Assembly (NCBI GenBank): GCA_039720395.1
Contig: CM077820.1
Coordinates: 51,823,666-51,887,665 of the forward strand
Source: Liquidambar formosana
Lineage: Eukaryota > Streptophyta > Magnoliopsida > Saxifragales > Altingiaceae
DNA length: 64,000 bases
Direction of reading: 5' to 3'
Shown here: piece by piece, positions 12,650 through 25,534 of the stretch
How positions within the stretch are numbered: the stretch's first letter is position 1
How the letters are laid out: every line of letters begins with the position of its first letter
Program-made: the position numbers and the translations under genes
The notes under the pieces: model-generated
What the model saw: only the letters and a program-made list of their open reading frames with translations
Databases searched by the model: none
Told to the model about the DNA's origin: nothing

Positions 12650-14135
12650 TTAAAACTTTGGGTCAAGTCTAATTTGATCACCCAATCTACTCAAGTTGCA
12701 CCCTCAAATGATGCCGAAAAATATTGTTTCAATGGTCATTTTCTATGCACTAATGGCATGATAGCTTAATAGTATTATTCTTTTTACTTACTAATTGAGC
12801 AATCTTTGGTTTAAATTTATGAAGAAGTATTGATACTCATTGTTGATATTAAATGGTTTAGAGTAAGGGTAGATTCTATCAATTGTTCCAAAAATAAAAA
12901 TGAAAATTTTCTTTTTCGTACTAGTAGTTTTTGTCTTATTGTTGTTTAAGAGTATCAAATGGTAAAACTGTTGAAAGTAGAAAAAAGACCTTATACGTCA
13001 CCCGTATCACAACCAATAAGAAAGGAGTAAAGTAGAAATGTGGAACAACTATTCTTAACTATGACTAGGGTCCATAACTTTTCCCATTAAGTTAAACATG
13101 CACTTCCCTATTACCTACGAAAAAAGAAGAAATCTCTGTAAACCTCTATAGCCTCTCTCTCTCCCTCCCTTATTTTTCTTCTCCCCTCCCACTTCATCAC
13201 ATTCTGCAGCCTCTTTGACAGAAACCCACCTTAACTATCACTCACCATGTCACCCATCACCAAATCCAAATCCTGTTGCAACCCATCTCTTATGCCCATC
13301 CCTCACCATGCTACTCACAATGTTTTTCAGACAATCAGACCCATATCTCACACCCACCGTCTTTAATTAAACTCCACTAGTATTTATATCTGCCTCCATT
13401 ACCAGCCATCAACATTCTACACGGCAACTAGTAATCAACTCCATGGAAACCTTCATCTATGACCTTCATTAACACGTACCCCTCAACACCATACTTGCAA
13501 CTGTAGATCCGTTGTGACCCCCATTAATTACCATCACCACTATTGCACCAAGCCACCAACATCATATTAGTTTGATCAATATTGTAGTCACAATCATCAT
13601 TAAATTCACATTGTCCCACCATCTCAAGCTTAGTATTACTACCCTTAATTGCTAAATGTATATATATGAATATGGAAACAAAGTGCATGTACGATGCCCT
13701 CAAGTTTTTCCATCGGAGTTGAATGACTTCTTGAAATGAAAAAAAATAAAATTGAAGGGTGTAGTATACTTCCTTCTTTTCCCGTTGTGGACCTACTTCG
13801 ACACGGCCTATGGTAGGTAGATCCTTCCTTATCTAGTATTTTGTTATATCAAAGAAGTAGAGTTTCGGACTCCAAACCTCTTCCTTATAAAAGAGAACTC
13901 CCTTACAGAAGAGAAAAGGCATCTCTGACTTTACCTTTTGAATTGGATGGTATTTTTGAGAAATTTTGAAGGGAGAACTAGGGAGATATTTTTCAATTTT
14001 TTGGATACTTGTACTTGCACTCTACCATAGGTACAATCCCTCTAACCTAACTCGTTATTTGTCACATCAAAGTGGTAGTCTCAAACCCTAAGATTAGGAT
14101 GGCCTCTTGAGAAATTTTGAAGGGCAGATCGCAGA

Positions 14136-14163
<28 letters not shown>
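14136..14163. repeat. (TA)n microsatellite
   Basis: About 14 TA units inside duplication copy B; copy A lacks it. Confidence 0.9.
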
Positions 14164-14166
<3 letters not shown>

Positions 14167-14192
14167 TTTCCTTCTAATGTTCCTGTTTGCAA

Positions 14193-14380
14193 GGATTAAT
14201 TATAGGTCATGAGAGTGTACAAGAAAATGAAGCCACCCTTTTTTTTTTTTTTTTTTTTTTTTTGGGTTTCCCAAGGTGTCCTTAGGTTTCGATTAATTAT
14301 AGGTCATGAGAGTGTACAAGAAAATGAAGCGACCTTTTTTTTTTTTTTTTTTTTTTGGGTTTCCCAAGGTGTCTCTAGGT
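14193..14380 (+). repeat. 94-bp tandem duplication with poly-T tracts
   Basis: Two copies of a segment running from ATTAATTATAGGTCATGAGAG through a long T tract to GGTTTCCCAAGGTGTC. The second copy runs into the SINE-like sequence at 14336-14525, so the duplication probably involved that insertion. Confidence 0.7.
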
Positions 14381-14525
14381 TTCGCCTAAGATTAATCCTC
14401 TAAGGTACGATTGGGCGCCGAAGTGGGAACCTCTCCCAAGAAAGCTTACTATATCTACAAGGGCTCGAATCCAAAACCTTTTACTTAAGCAACCAGAATC
14501 CCTTCTACTCAGGCCAACCATCTCT
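14336..14525 (-). mobile_element. SINE-like insertion, minus orientation
   Basis: Read on the minus strand, this shows GGTTGGCCTGAGTAG (A-box-like), then GGTTTTGGATTCGAGCCC (B-box-like), and ends in a poly-A (the T tract at 14336-14356). The layout is that of a tRNA-derived SINE. Copy A lacks this block at the matching site near 9727. Flanking GAAGC..ACC repeats may be a degraded target-site duplication. Confidence 0.5.
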
Positions 14526-16001
14526 GCTGAAGCTAAGCCACCATTTTTTGCCATATCCAGTGGGACACTGTACAGTGTACAAAGACAACGAAGCTAATCC
14601 AATGAAATTTTTAATGGGTTCATTTTATCTGCACAAGTACAATCCACCAGTTGGTAAGAATTTTATGTCACGAGTTGGGGTCAAGAAAAAAAAGGACCCA
14701 CCCTTTATTGCCATCTCGTGTGGGGTAATCTGTAGTCACTACAAAGACAAATTTATCCAATGACATTATTTCTTTGGATTAATTTTAGCCACCAACGTCA
14801 TATAGGATTAGAGCAGTCTATAATCAAACATGGATTTTATTATATGATTATCACAAACAACTCAGAGCCGTCTATAATCAAAGGTGGATTTTATTACATG
14901 GTTATCACAAACAACTCAAATCAATCACATTTCCCAATGCGATCACACGAGGGCAACCCAAACCATTAATTATACAATTAGAAAGTAAAGTTAACACTAG
15001 TTGGGCTTCCTTTCTATTTAAATATTTTGGAAGCAACACAATACTTTTGTGGATCAAATAAAGGACCATCTACCATTCTCATTGACTATCAGATCGATTC
15101 AAGAAATTATCTATATATGTATTTATATGACATATATTGAGTGGGTCACTCTTGATATATTATCATTATTATACAATTAAAGAACTTAATAAAAAAATTA
15201 AGAGAACCTAGCCTATTAAACAAATTGTTCCGAAAAAAATATGGGTACATTCATTTCTCGTGTTATATGTTAATCTATTATTATTTTCGAATGATTTTAT
15301 TATTAGGGAAGAGGTGATAGTTGCAAAGAAGGTATGTGCTTAGTTGATGCAATTTTCAAAGGGAGTATTATTTTTAATTAGGCGGCGGCGTTACAAGCGA
15401 TATAGCTCACATCCATGATTTAAATTAAGAATTTTAAAATAATAGATGTGAGTTCAAATGATTTTTTTTTTCTTCTTATTAATTTTTTTTTTTGTAGAAG
15501 ACCGAATCAAATTTTGATCAATATAGAATGTGGGCGTCTGCCAACTTGAGGCTAGGAAAAATTAGGTTTTTCCTTTTTGATAAGAATTGGTGAAGTTTAA
15601 GAATTTGTAAAATTGGTGAAGACAAAGAATTTCTACAACACAATTAAAATACTGAAAAATTAGACCAGCCAAAATTGACTGAAAATATTTTTTCTAAAAA
15701 CAATCCATTTCGGATTAATGGTATCAGTTAACAGTAAAAATAAAACCCTTGAAATTTTATGGCCAACATGTTTTGCCGTTTTGGCACATGAAATGGCTGG
15801 TCACGGACGGTTTGGATCACTACTGGCCTAACTTTTATTGGGCAAATTGGTCCTTGATCAAACATGTCTAATAAAATGATGACGCGTGGATGAACCATCC
15901 CCTGGTCAAACATGCTTGATAGTGTTTTATAAATTTAGATTTAGAGGTATGCCAAACTAAATAGCAATCATGTAATATAAGATGAAGTACCACTGCCATT
16001 A

Positions 16002-16225
16002 AAATAAAATAAAATAAAAACACAAGTTGCCATGAATCACTTGGAGGGGAGGACAGATTCCTACCCCTTTTTAATTCATGAGTAGTTGATCAGTCGTTGG
16101 GAATTTCAGCATTTTCTTTCTTGTTCCTTTTCACCAAACAGCAAAACCACATTCCTCTTCATCGATTATTACAACTACCCTCGTGAATAATCCTAGTGTC
16201 TTTTATTTGGAATGAACCAAACATT

Positions 16226-16278
<53 letters not shown>

Positions 16279-17260
16279 TTCTTCTAAAAGGGCTGCTGAG
16301 CAAAGATCAAAGATCATCAACTTGCAAAAGAAGAATGTGAGAAGTGAGGAACCATGGAGAATAAGATATAATATATATATAATTAATTAATTGTTTGGGG
16401 GAAGAGGAATCTTTTTAAAATAAGCACCATGCAAAGCCACCTTAAGCAATGGGGCAAATCAGGCCCGTCCTTTGATTTATTCTTCTTTGCTAAAGCCAAA
16501 ATTCTGGTCCCCAAGTTGCCACAATATCCCACTTACAATATGAGAGATGACAAAGCTTACTCGCAGTACTGCTATAGCACCTTTCTAGGACCATATATAA
16601 ATCATCATTTTTTTTTAAAAAAAATTTGTGAATTAGACTGCAATTTTTTTTTCTTTTAATTTACAGCCAAAATCAGATCTCGATCAGAGGACAGCCCAAA
16701 TTCTTTCAAAAAATTTATATTATACTAAACAACTAAATTTTTACTTTTTTTGTACCAAATCATATGCATAACTGGATAATGCCCTAACCCATGTGTCAGG
16801 AAATTAATCGGGTCAAAATTTTAGATACCTATTGGCAAAAAGAATATAAAAACAAAATAACACCTAAATCATAGGTTAGGATCTCTTCTTCAATTTTTTA
16901 TAAAAACAAAATCAAGTTTTAAACTCCTAACCCCTTATAAGAGGAAAAAGATAAGCATATAGACTACATCACCGCCGGTATTTTATATAGTTTAATTTCT
17001 AAGACTTTTAATTTAAATTTTAATTTTTTTTTGTTTCCATTTCTTAGCTGAATATGTAAACGAATCCATCACTACCCACAAATCGCCCAACTTTACTTAA
17101 CCAATTGGTGAAATTCAAAGCTGGTGTCCTTCTCATGAATCCCCTATAATTTTTTCATAGTGTCACAACAATTATTTTTTAAATGAAAAATGATTTGATT
17201 ATATGAAAAAAAAAAAATGTGTTTTCACATGTCACGCGCTCCTTAATTATATATGGTTGT
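16002..17260. other. Spacer upstream of LOX-a; no gene seen
   Basis: AT-rich DNA with an (AG)n microsatellite at about 16228-16274. The short ORFs here show no recognisable domain or codon pattern. The last few dozen bases begin to resemble the upstream regions of the other lipoxygenase copies. Confidence 0.5.
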
Positions 17261-17310
17261 CACCATCATACCCTTACCTCAGGAGAAAAAAAAAACCCCA
17301 CCTAAGATAA

Positions 17311-17425
17311 GATTAAATCCTATACCAAAGTCTTTCTTTTTTAAAAGGAGATAAGAATAAGAACGTACCATATGAAAAGAAGAAGCTTCTTAGCTATAAC
17401 CCCTTTAATCTTTCCCCTATAAATA
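17311..17425 (+). promoter_or_regulatory. LOX-a promoter: conserved ACCAAAGTCTTT block and TATA box
   Basis: TATAAATA at 17418-17425 lies about 150 bp before the first ATG. About 70 bp further upstream is ATCCTATACCAAAGTCTTT, which has counterparts at similar positions before all four lipoxygenase genes. AAAG is the core of Dof-factor sites in plants; binding here is only a possibility. Confidence 0.55.
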
Positions 17426-17762
17426 CACCCTCCAAGGCTCCAACATTTTCTCATCATCCAAGAAAAAACCAAAAAGCTTTCTCATCGCAAACTTCATTCT
17501 CCAGATATATTCCTCCATTCTCCTCCATATTCTTTGCTTTTGCTTCTTTAAAAAAGAAAGAAAGAGAGATGTTCCAAAAGGTTTTCAACGCCATGCACCG
17601 GCGAAAATGGAGATAAGAAGAAGATCAAAGGGACAGTTGTGCTGATGAAGAAGAATGTTTTGGATTTTAACGATTTTAACGCGTCGGTTCTAGACCGGGT
17701 TCACGAGTTGCTAGGGCAACGGGTCTCTCTGCAACTCATCAGTGCTGTCAATGGTGACCCTG

Positions 17763-18676
17763 GTGAGCTCTTTGCTTCTTAATTATCTTTGAAATGTTGC
17801 TGGCCGGCTTGGATAATAATATTACCATGTTAGAATAAATTAACTGAAAAGGCATCATTAATTAGTTAGATTTCTTTTCAAGGATTACGGTTCAAGAACT
17901 GGAGGTCTTGAGTTTGAGTCTGCTCTTATATTATTGAATACATGGGCTTACGGAGAGCGGCGGAGTTAGAAATTTATTCTAAACGGGTTAACTTTTGTTT
18001 GAATGTTTATGTTTTTTTCTCATTCTATAAATTAATTAACGAAGCCAAAATTCTTTTTTCCCTAATAGACGATAAGAAGAACAAAGAAAACTTTTTAAAC
18101 TTAATAATTAACACAAAAAATTATATTTTCATTGATAATAAAAGATGTACAATTAAAAAGTTTAAACTTCATTGAAATAAAAAGGGTAAGAATTATTTAT
18201 ATAAAGGGGAAAAAGAAAGATAAAATAATACAGTTAGAAAATAAAAAGGACTAAAAAAATTTAATAGGGTTAAATTTAGAAATACCAAAATATATGTGTA
18301 GTAAAAAGAAATATTTAAATGGGTGAGGAGGGTCAAGTGCCCCTAACACCGGGCACCTTCTCCCTCTGCCCTTGTTTATGGGTGATATGTACAACACAAG
18401 ATTAGTCCCGGCAAAATGACCTTGGAAGATCCCTCATATGGCAATAACTAAAAACCAAAAAGCAAAGAAATTATTACCTACTTGCCAAATATTATAGATG
18501 AATTTTTATCTATGATGCAAATTAATCGCTGTGCCTGTTATTGATCATGAGCACATGATCATACACAACAATTACATGGGTTTCTTAGCCCAATAAAAAA
18601 AAAAAAAAAATTACATGGGCATGATTAACGGTTGTGATTTACGCCGTAATAGATCCGCGAAATGGTGAACATTCTT

Positions 18677-18726
<50 letters not shown>

Positions 18727-21700
18727 GAGAGAGAGAGAGAGAGAGATTCATGAGGATGAAAAAGCAAAAAGAAAAGTAAGCATAGAAAATATCATAGGAA
18801 GACAGAGAGGTGTGGCACCCAGTCTCAACTATGAGTCAGTCACCAAAGCTCCCCAGTCAATACTTCAAAGCTAAAGTCTATGCGTACGGACTCACATAGA
18901 GGTATCTTTTTTTTTACTACTTATTATATTATATATTATATATAAAATATAAAGAATTAGAATCGGGAGATAATATTTCGTACAAATTTTTTTTTACCAC
19001 AGTCCGATACTGATCAGTTCACTCTCTTTCAACGCTCCCACCTGAAAATTTTAAGGAAAAAAAAAAAAAATTTCTTAATATGTTACTCTTTTAATGATTA
19101 GTTTTCAATTTAATACCAAATAAAAAAAATAATAGTCATTTTGAAATACATATAAATCACTTTGTAATAAGTTGATAAATAATATTTTTTATATAGTATT
19201 AAATTAAAAAATAGGTCACTAAAATGTAATAAGTTGTAATAAGTTATCCTACTTACAGTAGATTTCTAGGCCTTTCTCTTTTTAATGGTTTTCAAATAAG
19301 TTAAAGTGAAGATAATTATTAAATAACTTTTAAAGAGCGGTATAGAATTATTGTAATAATATTTTTTATATTTTATATAAAAATGTTATGTCGGTCCGAA
19401 CTAAAATATAAAATAATTATATGTAAATTCTTGTCTAGTAAAAAAATCTCTCTCTGATTGATTTGTTGCCTATAGGCTACACTGAAAAGTCCACCTTAAG
19501 TGTCTCTATATCTTGCAAGGAGAATTAACTTTTTAATTGGTGGAATGATCTTAGCCATATAATTCTAATCTTCTAATTTCAAATCGGGAATTTGATTTCT
19601 TTTAAGTGATTATTGCTTGCATTAATTCATCTCATAGACGAGGTTGACCAGTTGCGTGTTTGGATGGGTCAGAAAGTGGGCCAAGTTCTTTGAATGAGGC
19701 TTTAATTTACGATCCTGTCCCCATTATTTTGTGTAAGACGTAACAGTGACTTTAATAGAAAGGGAACCTACGTGCTTGATTGCGCCAAGGGAGTTGTCTT
19801 ATTAAGGAAGTAAAATTTAGTGGTGAGGAAAGATAGCGTAGAGGGTAGGACTGTTTGAACTCCTTCCATTGTATTAAAATTAAAATCTAGTGATGTACTT
19901 TAATTATTTATACATTAATCTTTTAGAAAATATGTTAAAAGTCCATTTTTAAAAAACTATCAAACCAACAGGTCTCAATATTTTTTTAATATAATCTCAA
20001 GTCCATTTCTAGCCTCAAATGATAACATTTATATACTTGCTAGCTAATTTTTTTTCGAAAATACCATTCATGCCCAGGCCATCTCCACAAGTATGGTAAG
20101 TAATTAAGATGATCTCTCATATTTTGTTGTGATTAATTCCTGATTTTTCTCCTCATGTTTTCCGATGCAAATAACAATTTTCTTATTTTTTTGGTCAACA
20201 ATAGAATTTTTGTTTTGATGATTCTTGATTTTTCTCCCAATAAATATCATTGATGGCAATACACGTAAGACTCTTCAATGCACACATAGCCTACTTAGAT
20301 AGGCAATTGGAAAAGAATTCAAAATAAAAATAAACAATAGCATGATTTATTTTGAACCGTTAGATATTTGGAGTTTTAGCTGAGGTGCAACGTTGACATT
20401 TTAAAAGCTACCCACGTGTACAGGCTTGATTGCCTAATAGAATGATAATTAAGTGGTCATATATTGATGTACTCTTTTTTTATTAAACCTTTTGACCACA
20501 TTTATAATCTATTGGGGAGTATGACCTATACCCTATGCATGGTACGGTTATGGTAGGTTGTAACACCTTTGTGATGCCTTCCGTGTGTTCTTTTCCTCTT
20601 CATTGTTTGTTAATATTTTGAATTCATTGCCTATTTTACCCCTATTGAAATGGAAAATTTGTATATCAAAGTTTAATCTAATCATATTCTATTTAAGTCC
20701 CCGGATATACATACAAGTATACAATAATTATCAGATTTATTGTAGTATAACTATAATACTAATCATTCAATTTGGTGCAACGTTTGACAAATTCCGTAAC
20801 CATGCAACTATTTCTAAACACATATATCAAAATCGATGTAACAGTTACAACAATGGCGGCTCACATGATTATAAGAGAATTGTTTTGGTAAAAATAAAAA
20901 ATGAATCTTGGGAGAGAAATTAGGAGAAAAATAACTAAAAATAAGAAAGGTACAGTTATGGGAGAATTGCTATAAGAGAGAAATTAGGAGAGAATCTTGG
21001 GAGAAGAAAATAAAATAAATAAAGAATCTCATTTAAAGGAAATATCTAGGTTCTAAGGGATTTCAATCTTCTATGTTTTCAAAAGGAAGGTGTTTATATC
21101 ATACCTAAAGGGGCATTTTTGTCTACCGATCAAAATGTGGACTTGAGGCTTAAGTTTCTTTTTAAGGTATACTTGAACCCGAATAAGAATGGAAAAAAAG
21201 ACTTATGGCCAAACGCCCCTTAATTTTTTCCCTCTACACTCGTAAATAACTCACACACACAACATTCATATGAGGAAACTCACATAGTAAGGTGCACTTT
21301 CTTAATGTTAAATATTTAATTTTTTTGAAAAAAAAAAAAAAAAAGCTTTTAGTTAGTTTTGAAACAGCAATTTTCTTTTTATAAAAGGAAAAAAGCCAAA
21401 GAATTTTTTTTTTTAATAAAGGAAAAAAAAGGTGGGAATCACATACCCTTGTATTCTATGGATGCGTGTCGACATGTTTAGGAGAAAAATACGATCCAGT
21501 CTTTTGAAACAAATAGCTAATCACTTCAGGTAGACTCTTTCTTTAATGAAGTTGAATAGTCCATGACTTCATATAGGAGAAATGTCCTTACCAACTATTA
21601 ATTGAATAAAATTCAGTCAAACTCGTGTAATATACGATCCAGTCTTTTGAAACAAATAGCCAATCACTTCAGGTAGACTCTTTCTTTAATGAAGTTGAAT

Positions 21701-22090
21701 GGTTCATGACTTCATATAGAAGAAATGGCCTTACCAACTATTAATTGAATAAAATTCAGTCAAACTCGTGTCATTCCTTGATTGTTATGTTTTCCAAGAG
21801 GTCTTAATTAATCATGACAAGGAAAAATAACCTGAAAATCAACTACCATACAAGTGGGGTTTCATTTATTTACTTCATGACAATGAGCAATGGGTTCTAG
21901 GTCAGCTGATTTCCATGCCTCTATTTTCTCTTCTTTTTCGATAGGAAACATACCACAGACTAGATTTTAACATTAGATACAGATCTAGGCAAAGCACCAT
22001 CCCTACTGCATTTCACAAAATAAAAGATACTACTGTATAATGCTGGTTACTATATATAAAACTAATTTTGAAGTTGATGTGCCTTTGCAG
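17763..22090 (+). other. LOX-a intron 1, expanded
   Basis: Parts near 19440-19700 and 21810-21860 match intron 1 of LOX-b and LOX-c (shared CTGAAAAGTCCACC, TTCTTTGAATGAGGCT and ACTACCATACAAGT), which shows common descent. Much of the sequence between and before these blocks is extra and AT-rich. It contains a compound (GT)n(TA)n(GA)n microsatellite at about 18678-18747. No independent gene is supported. Confidence 0.6.
21491..21776 (+). repeat. 143-bp tandem duplication in LOX-a intron 1
   Basis: Two adjacent copies starting ACGATCCAGTCTTTTGAAAC at 21491 and 21634 with few differences, so the duplication is recent. Confidence 0.88.
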
Positions 22091-25000
22091 CAAAAGGGTT
22101 ACAAGCAAAAATTGGAAAGCCAGCATATTTAGAAGATTGGCTTACTAAGATCACTGGTTTAGCAGCTGGGGAGTCAGCATTCAAGGTCACGTTTGATTGG
22201 GACGAGGAGATAGGAGTTCCAGGGGCATTCATAATAAAAAACAATCATCACAGTGAATTTTACCTTCAGACTGTCACACTTGAAGATGTTCCAGGGCACG
22301 GTCGGATCCACTTTGTGTGCAGCTCTTGGGTTTATCCTGTTGAGAAGTACAAATACGATCGTGTTTTCTTCAGTAATCAGGTAATTAATTAGACATATTT
22401 GAGACAATAGGCAATATGCATACATTATGGGATGGAAAATCCTTTACAAAAGCAAAAAATAAAAACACACACACACACACAAACAAAGTCTATAAAAACA
22501 GTATGACATAAATGACTAAGCATCGTCTGGTTAGAAATTAGCTAGTATTTTCTCGCTTTTGAAAGAAAAAATGCAGTGATTTTTAGCTTTTGAAAAGCAA
22601 GAAAGTGCTTCTAAAATCCTAAACAAGCAATACCTTAGTGAATTGTGTGCTAAAAGAACAAGTTTATTACATTGGTGACAGACATATCTTCCAAGCGAGA
22701 CCCCAGTGCCACTACTTAAGTACAGAGATGAAGAACTAGTGAACTTGAGAGGAAATGGAAAAGGAGAGCTTGAAGAATGGGACCGAGTATATGACTATGC
22801 CTACTACAACGACTTGGGAAATCCAGATAAGGGTTCGAAATATGCCCGCCCAGTTCTTGGAGGGTCTACCGAATACCCTTATCCTCGCAGGGGAAGGACA
22901 GGCCGAGCACCAACTGAGACAGGTTACACATTTAAATTTACTTTCTAGTTCAATTTTCAAACAAGTACATATATTCTTACATGCAATAAGAAAGAACCAT
23001 ATATTGAAGTTAAATGTCACTAAAATTTTATGCTGTTATCTTTGCAGATCCTGACACTGAGAGCAGGCTGCCACTTCTTATGAGCTTAAACATATATGTT
23101 CCAAGAGATGAACGATTCGGTCACTTGAAGATGTCGGATTTCCTAGCTTATGCACTGAAAGCTATAGTTCAATTCCTTCTCCCTGAGCTAGAAGCTCTAT
23201 TTGACAGCACCCCTAATGAGTTTGACACCTTCCAAGATGTACTAAAACTCTATGAAGGAGGTATTGAGCTACCCGATGGCCCTTTACTTGACAAAATCAA
23301 GGAAAACATCCCCTTCGAATTGCTCAAGGAACTTGTTCAAACTGATGGCACACAACTCCTTAAATATCCAATGCCTCAAGTAATCAAAGGTATTGCATAC
23401 ATAGGCAGCTATTTTTGTTGAAATTTATCATGAAAATTTTATCTGTATTACATTTTATTCTCAACATTTTGGTACACTTAATTTTTGTATATGGAATTGA
23501 GATGATTTCATTATAATGGTACAGAGGATAAGTCTGCATGGAGAACTGACGAAGAATTTGCAAGAGAAATGCTCGCTGGATTAAACCCTGTCATCATTCG
23601 TCGTCTCCAAGTAAACTAAATTTGCCTTTACAAATTTTCTTATGCTCCAATTGCTGCCGAGAAAATAGATAAAAACAAAAGAAAATTTGGGATCTTTTGT
23701 TTTCTTTCCTTCATCTTCTAGAGAGGAAGAGGATTATGGATTTTGATCTTTACTTACAATAACTAGTAAATTTCTTTCAACTGCAGGAGTTCCCTCCAGC
23801 AAGCAAGCTAGATCCTAAAGTTTATGGCAATCAAACCAGTTCTATTACCAAAGAACACATAGAGAATAGCCTAAATGGGTTAACTATAGATGAGGTAAAT
23901 ATTCATCAATTCACTCCTTTGACACTATATTTTTCGACCAAATAGTCTGTCATTTTACCACAATCTCAATAAGCCAATTATTTTCTTATACCATGAACCA
24001 TAACTACTGAAAGTTATGTTTTTGATTAGGCAATCAAGAACAACAAGCTGTTCATTTTGGATCACCATGATGCACTGATGCCATACCTGAGGCGGATAAA
24101 CACAACATCCACAAAGACTTACGCCACAAGGACACTCCTCTTCTTGAAAGACGATGGGACTTTGAAGCCACTGGCAATTGAATTAAGCTTGCCACATCCA
24201 GAGGGTGATCAATTTGGTTCCATTAACAAAGTATACACACCAGCTGAAGATGGTGTCACAGGTTCCATTTGGCAGCTGGCCAAAGCTTATGCTGCCATAA
24301 ACGACTCTGGTTATCATCAGCTCATCAGCCACTGGTATGACTCTGTCAATGCAAGCTTAATTGAAACAAGTGAGTAATAATATTCAAGAACTAACTTGAT
24401 ATCATATTTGACACAGGTTGAACACCCATGCAGCAATCGAGCCATTTGTGATTGCAACAAATAGGCAGCTAAGCGTGCTTCACCCGATTCACAAGCTTTT
24501 GCATCCACACTTTCGTGATACCATGAATATAAATGCATTAGCTCGACAGATCCTCATCAATGCTGGTGGAGTACTCGAGAACACAGTTTACCCAGCGAAG
24601 TACTCCATGGAAATGTCAGCTGTGGTTTATAAGAACTGGGTTTTTCCTGAGCAAGCACTCCCTGCAGATCTCATCAAGAGGTAAATCACTAAGTCTAAAC
24701 CATAGTGACAAATTTTTTATATGTAAATTCTTTTGTGATCTTATTGCAATAACATGCTACATCTTTGCTTTGTTCAGAGGAGTGGCAGTTGAGGATTCAA
24801 GCTCCCCTCATGGTCTTCGCCTACTAATAGAGGACTATCCATATGCCATTGATGGGCTCGAAATCTGGTCAGCAATCAAAAAATGGGTTCAAGACTATTG
24901 CTCCTACTACTACAAGTCCGATGACATGGTTCAGAAAGACGCAGAACTCCAATCCTGGTGGAAAGAACTACGCGAAGAAGGTCATGGTGACAAGAAAGAT

Positions 25001-25534
25001 GAGCCTTGGTGGCCTAAAATGCATACTCTCAAAGAGCTGACAGAAACATGCACAATCATCATATGGGTGGCCTCTGCTCTCCACGCATGCAGTTAATTTT
25101 GGACAATACCCTTATGCCGGCTTCCTCCCAAACCGCCCAACATTAAGTCGTAGATTCATGCCTGAACCAGGCACTCCTGAGTATGAAGAGCTTGTGTCCA
25201 ACCCTGAAAAGGCAGTTCTTGAAGACAATTACAGCCCAGCTGCAGACTCTTCTAGGCATTTCCCTCATTGAAATTTTGTCAAGTCACTCTTCGGATGAGG
25301 TTTATCTAGGACAACGAGCAAATCCAGAATGGACATCAGATGCAGCACCATTGAAAGCCTTTGGAGAGTTTGGAGAGAAGCTGCAAGAGATTGAGAACAA
25401 AATTATGGAGATGAACAATGATGAGAGATGGAGGAACAGGGTTGGGCCAGGTGAAGGTGCCATATACTTTGCTCTTTCCTACCAGTGAAGGTGGAGTTAC
25501 TGGCAAGGGAATTCCCAACAGTGTCTCAATCTAA

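Larger units (their letters stand above)
12087..16001 (+). repeat. Segmental duplication, copy B
   Basis: Direct repeat partner of 6343-11624 (landmarks in that entry). Relative to A it lacks the 1.66 kb at 6738-8397 and about 455 bp around 10828-11283. It has gained a Mutator-type foldback at 12251-12649 and a SINE-like insertion with an associated 94-bp tandem near 14193-14525. No protein gene is supported. Confidence 0.8.
17569..25534 (+). pseudogene. Lipoxygenase LOX-a, nine exons, several frameshifts
   Basis: Plant type-1 lipoxygenase (linoleate 9-LOX-like). Exons: 17569-17762, 22091-22380, 22682-22922, 23048-23389, 23525-23610, 23787-23894, 24030-24334, 24417-24680, 24778-25534. Exons 1-2 encode the PLAT/LH2 domain, the rest the catalytic domain. 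The histidine motif [18 protein letters not shown] is intact across exons 7/8. Defects: the ATG at 17569 reads into TAA because exon 1 loses frame before GENGDKKKIKGTVVLM; exon 9 has three one-base insertions relative to LOX-b and LOX-c, near 25088, 25215 and 25450. The first falls between the third iron-ligand histidine (LHA) and the asparagine ligand (NFGQYPY), giving TAA at 25094-25096. Frame is regained by the end (GIPNSVSI). Intron 1 is 4.3 kb, against about 2.2 kb and 1.4 kb in LOX-b and LOX-c. As written it cannot give an active enzyme; sequence error is the alternative. Confidence 0.85.

Noticed and set aside
14209..14403. ORF with two poly-Phe blocks
   Set aside because: It is the translation of the 94-bp tandem duplication and its T tracts.
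16196..16390. ORF with (RE)n repeat
   Set aside because: Translation of an (AG)n microsatellite.
20585..20923. 112-residue ORF in LOX-a intron 1
   Set aside because: No domain, AT-rich composition, and it lies inside an intron on the sense strand.
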